Positions 4,196 through 5,091 of a DNA stretch of 5,091 bases are shown here, piece by piece. The stretch comes from UBA969 sp041694635 (lineage in GTDB: Bacteria; Planctomycetota; Planctomycetia; Gemmatales; Gemmataceae), in contig JBDNHI010000160.1 of assembly GCA_041694635.1 (NCBI GenBank), forward strand, positions 1-5,091. The letters are read 5' to 3'. Every line of letters begins with the position of its first letter. Positions within the stretch are counted from its first letter, which is position 1. The notes beneath the pieces are model-generated. The model worked only from the letters and a program-made list of their open reading frames with translations. It ran no database searches and was not told the DNA's origin. The translations under genes and the position numbers were made by a program.

Positions 4196-4276
4196 TTGGC
4201 GCAGGGTTCCAAGTACGAGAACCAAGTTGCTGACGCCGTCGAGGCGGAACTCGCATCGAGCAACTTCGGCGGATGA
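4196..4276 (+). pseudogene. Broken gene start truncated by repeat copy C
   Basis: From TTG 4196 a frame reads LAQGSKYENQVADAVEAEL and ends with TGA at 4274-4276. The amino-acid pattern looks protein-like and resembles, from memory, the N-terminus of some nuclease-like hypothetical proteins, but it is too short to name. Similarity to copy A begins at about 4259, so the frame runs straight into the repeat and its stop comes from the repeat. It is probably the stub of a gene whose remainder was lost when copy C arrived. There is no good Shine-Dalgarno sequence. Confidence 0.35.
4224..4266 (+). repeat. Inverted repeat AAGTTGCT/AGCAACTT at the left edge of copy C
   Basis: A perfect 8-bp inverted repeat (4224-4231 and 4259-4266) encloses a smaller GCC-GTCGA-GGC stem and is followed by TTCGGCGG (4265-4272), the same octamer that follows the G at the 667 and 3251 boundaries. 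It may be a decayed att site that marks where copy C was joined. Confidence 0.35.
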
Positions 4277-4311
4277 ACACGACTTCTGTGGCGGATCCAT
4301 TTAATTTTTCT

Positions 4312-4340
4312 TTGAAATCGCGCTGCTCACTAGTTAAAAT
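4312..4340 (+). promoter_or_regulatory. Promoter in copy C
   Basis: TTGAAA (4312-4317), a 17-base spacer, then TAAAAT (4335-4340). It is the best of the three module promoters, and its boxes are kept against copy A while the spacer differs at many positions. It should drive the membrane-protein gene at 4496. Confidence 0.75.
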
Positions 4341-4426
4341 ACGACGATGTGAAAAGAGGCAGGATCTCTTCCGTTCCGGCGACATGCTATTCCGGATTAG
4401 ATAGAATCAAATCAGAATTAGCAAAA

Positions 4427-4453
4427 ATGAAAAGCCGAGATAGTTGGAATTAA
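4427..4453 (+). CDS. Mini-ORF in copy C leader (8 codons, MKSRDSWN)
   Basis: This is the third copy of the eight-codon frame, ending with TAA inside the dyad. The variable codons (2, 6 and 8) change amino acids in some copies, so constraint on the peptide itself is not proven; length and stop position are constant. Confidence 0.4.
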   Translation: MKSRDSWN

Positions 4454-4475
4454 TTCCATCCAATCATTGTTCGGC
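4434..4475 (+). other. attI/attC-like dyad with GTTCGGC boundary, copy C
   Basis: A 42-base dyad, GCCGAGA to GTTCGGC. The inner arms GTTGGAATT and AATTCCATC pair with one mismatch. The following cassette starts TTCGGCACC, and its gene ends in GCCGAAC (140-146), the exact complement of the GTTCGGC here. That supports this point as the true left boundary of that cassette. Confidence 0.6.
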
Positions 4476-4495
4476 ACCTTGTCGAGGATGTTTCG

Positions 4496-5091
4496 ATGCG
4501 TTCTAGCTGGCATATCATACTGATGCTTGCGATTCTTTTCCTGCTCGCAGCGGCACCGACTGTTTTTGCCAACAGCATTGCGCCGACGGCGTATTTTATG
4601 CCCGGTGTGCTTCCAATGATGCTTGGGATGGCGGTTCCCGCATCGGTGTTGGCAGCCTTCCTTGACCGTCCCTTTGTCAAATGGGCTGGCGTCCGTGAGC
4701 GTACCCTCTGGTATTCACTACAGGCTAACCTCGTCAGCCTGGTAATCGGCTATATCACAATGCCCGTCGGAATTTATGCGATTTACACGATTGGCCCTCT
4801 GTGGTCGATCATCGCGGTTGCAATGTCAGTTATCTCTGAGGGGTGCTATTATCAACGGCGATGTGCCGAGGGCACGAACATCCGGTGGCTTCCCGTTGTC
4901 GCGGGGAATGTATTTAGCAGTTTTGTGCTCGTGTTTCTTCCCGGGGTCACCCTACTGATCAAGAAAGAAATTCCAAGCCTAGAAATGAACCTTGCTCCCT
5001 ACCAAGGGGCATTACTCTGGGGAAGCGTCGGTGTTTGCGGCCTATTATTTGTCGCAAGCTTCTTCGTGCCGAGGCTGCTTCGTTGGGCGAA
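4496..5091 (+). CDS. Cassette integral membrane protein (runs off the window; completed at 1-191)
   Basis: ATG 4496 has GAGG at 4484-4487 (8-base spacing); the ATG at 4488 is in another frame that stops after 11 codons. The frame is open to the window end and, across the 133-base overlap, continues to the TGA at 189-191, giving 217 residues. Hydrophobic segments lie at about 5-26 (possibly a signal anchor), 32-56, 74-97, 99-116, 132-155 and 171-191. QANLVSLVIGY followed by GPLWSIIAVAMSVISEG recalls membrane proteins seen in other cassettes, but I cannot assign a function. It is a single-gene cassette expressed from the copy C promoter. It has no catalytic or metal-binding motif that I can see. 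Confidence 0.85.
   Translation, partial: MRSSWHIILMLAILFLLAAAPTVFANSIAPTAYFMPGVLPMMLGMAVPASVLAAFLDRPFVKWAGVRERTLWYSLQANLVSLVIGYITMPVGIYAIYTIGPLWSIIAVAMSVISEGCYYQRRCAEGTNIRWLPVVAGNVFSSFVLVFLPGVTLLIKKEIPSLEMNLAPYQGALLWGSVGVCGLLFVASFFVPRLLRWA
4959..5091. repeat. Terminal direct repeat, copy 2 (circular overlap)
   Basis: This is the second copy of the 133-base sequence found at 1-133. It lies inside the membrane-protein gene that begins at 4496, so it is a contig-end overlap rather than a repeat with a function of its own. Confidence 0.95.

Larger units (their letters stand above)
4257..4475 (+). repeat. Pc/attI-like module, copy C
   Basis: This is the longest-preserved copy. From AGCAA (4259) it matches copy A through the promoter, hairpin (AAGAG 4354-4358 with CTCTT 4366-4370) and GACATGCTATTCCGGATTAG core. 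It also keeps the 21 bases lost from A, the MLFRIR frame (4384-4404, TAG stop), the mini-ORF and the dyad ending in GTTCGGC (4469-4475). It immediately precedes the membrane-protein gene at 4496. The stretch 4123-4495 has no intact gene; it holds the attC, the broken frame and this module. Confidence 0.82.

Noticed and set aside
4131..4385. Minus-strand frame between the zinc-ribbon attC and copy C
   Set aside because: It spans an attC, the stub and part of the repeat; its protein is Arg- and Ser-rich without a domain, and it has no ribosome-binding site that I can see.
474..4475. The repeats as a CRISPR array or insertion-sequence ends
   Set aside because: Only three long, diverged copies with unequal spacing and genes between them; no transposase, no target duplications, and a fixed orientation relative to genes.
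1..5091. Small plasmid or phage replicon
   Set aside because: Although the ends overlap, no Rep, Par, Mob, capsid or iteron set is visible. All features fit a cassette array.

Overview
The window is a stretch of integron gene-cassette array, probably from a proteobacterium living in an environmental or wastewater-type habitat. The lineage is inferred only from the gene families (an IntI-type integrase, an EamA exporter, an HI1419/HI1420-type toxin-antitoxin pair, DUF2752); nothing here fixes a genus. Bases 1-133 are identical to 4959-5091, and one reading frame runs in phase through this overlap. The sequence therefore closes into a 4,958-bp circle, or is one unit of a tandem duplication. No replication, partition or conjugation gene is visible.

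Layout, following the circle. A 217-residue membrane protein starts at 4496, runs over the end of the window and stops at 191. Its attC-like 3' end is cut off by a decayed, reverse-strand intI fragment (about 193-457) that keeps only the N-terminal part of the integrase. Repeat copy A (474-673) follows: a promoter, a structured leader and a GTTCGGC boundary. Then come a membrane-anchored cassette protein (688-1557) with attC 1546-1607, a DMT/EamA exporter (1628-2533) with attC 2483-2548, and a toxin-antitoxin pair with its own promoter and operator (2602-3240). After a GTTCGGC boundary at 3251 there is a gene-less unit made of a terminator plus repeat copy B (to 3487). Next are a DUF2752 membrane protein (3506-3940) and a 56-residue zinc-ribbon protein (3952-4122) with attC 4117-4180. 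A short broken frame and repeat copy C (4257-4475) lead back to the membrane protein.

All intact genes lie on the + strand; only the intI relic is on the minus strand, as expected for an integron head. The most unusual feature is the roughly 110-200-bp module present three times. Each copy has a sigma70-type promoter, a 5' hairpin, two mini-ORFs, a 42-bp dyad and a terminal GTTCGGC, and each directly precedes a gene. Copy A lies exactly where the Pc promoter and attI should lie relative to intI. I infer that the integron head (Pc plus attI) has been copied through the array, giving several internal cassette promoters. This rests on position and sequence likeness; recombination activity is not shown.
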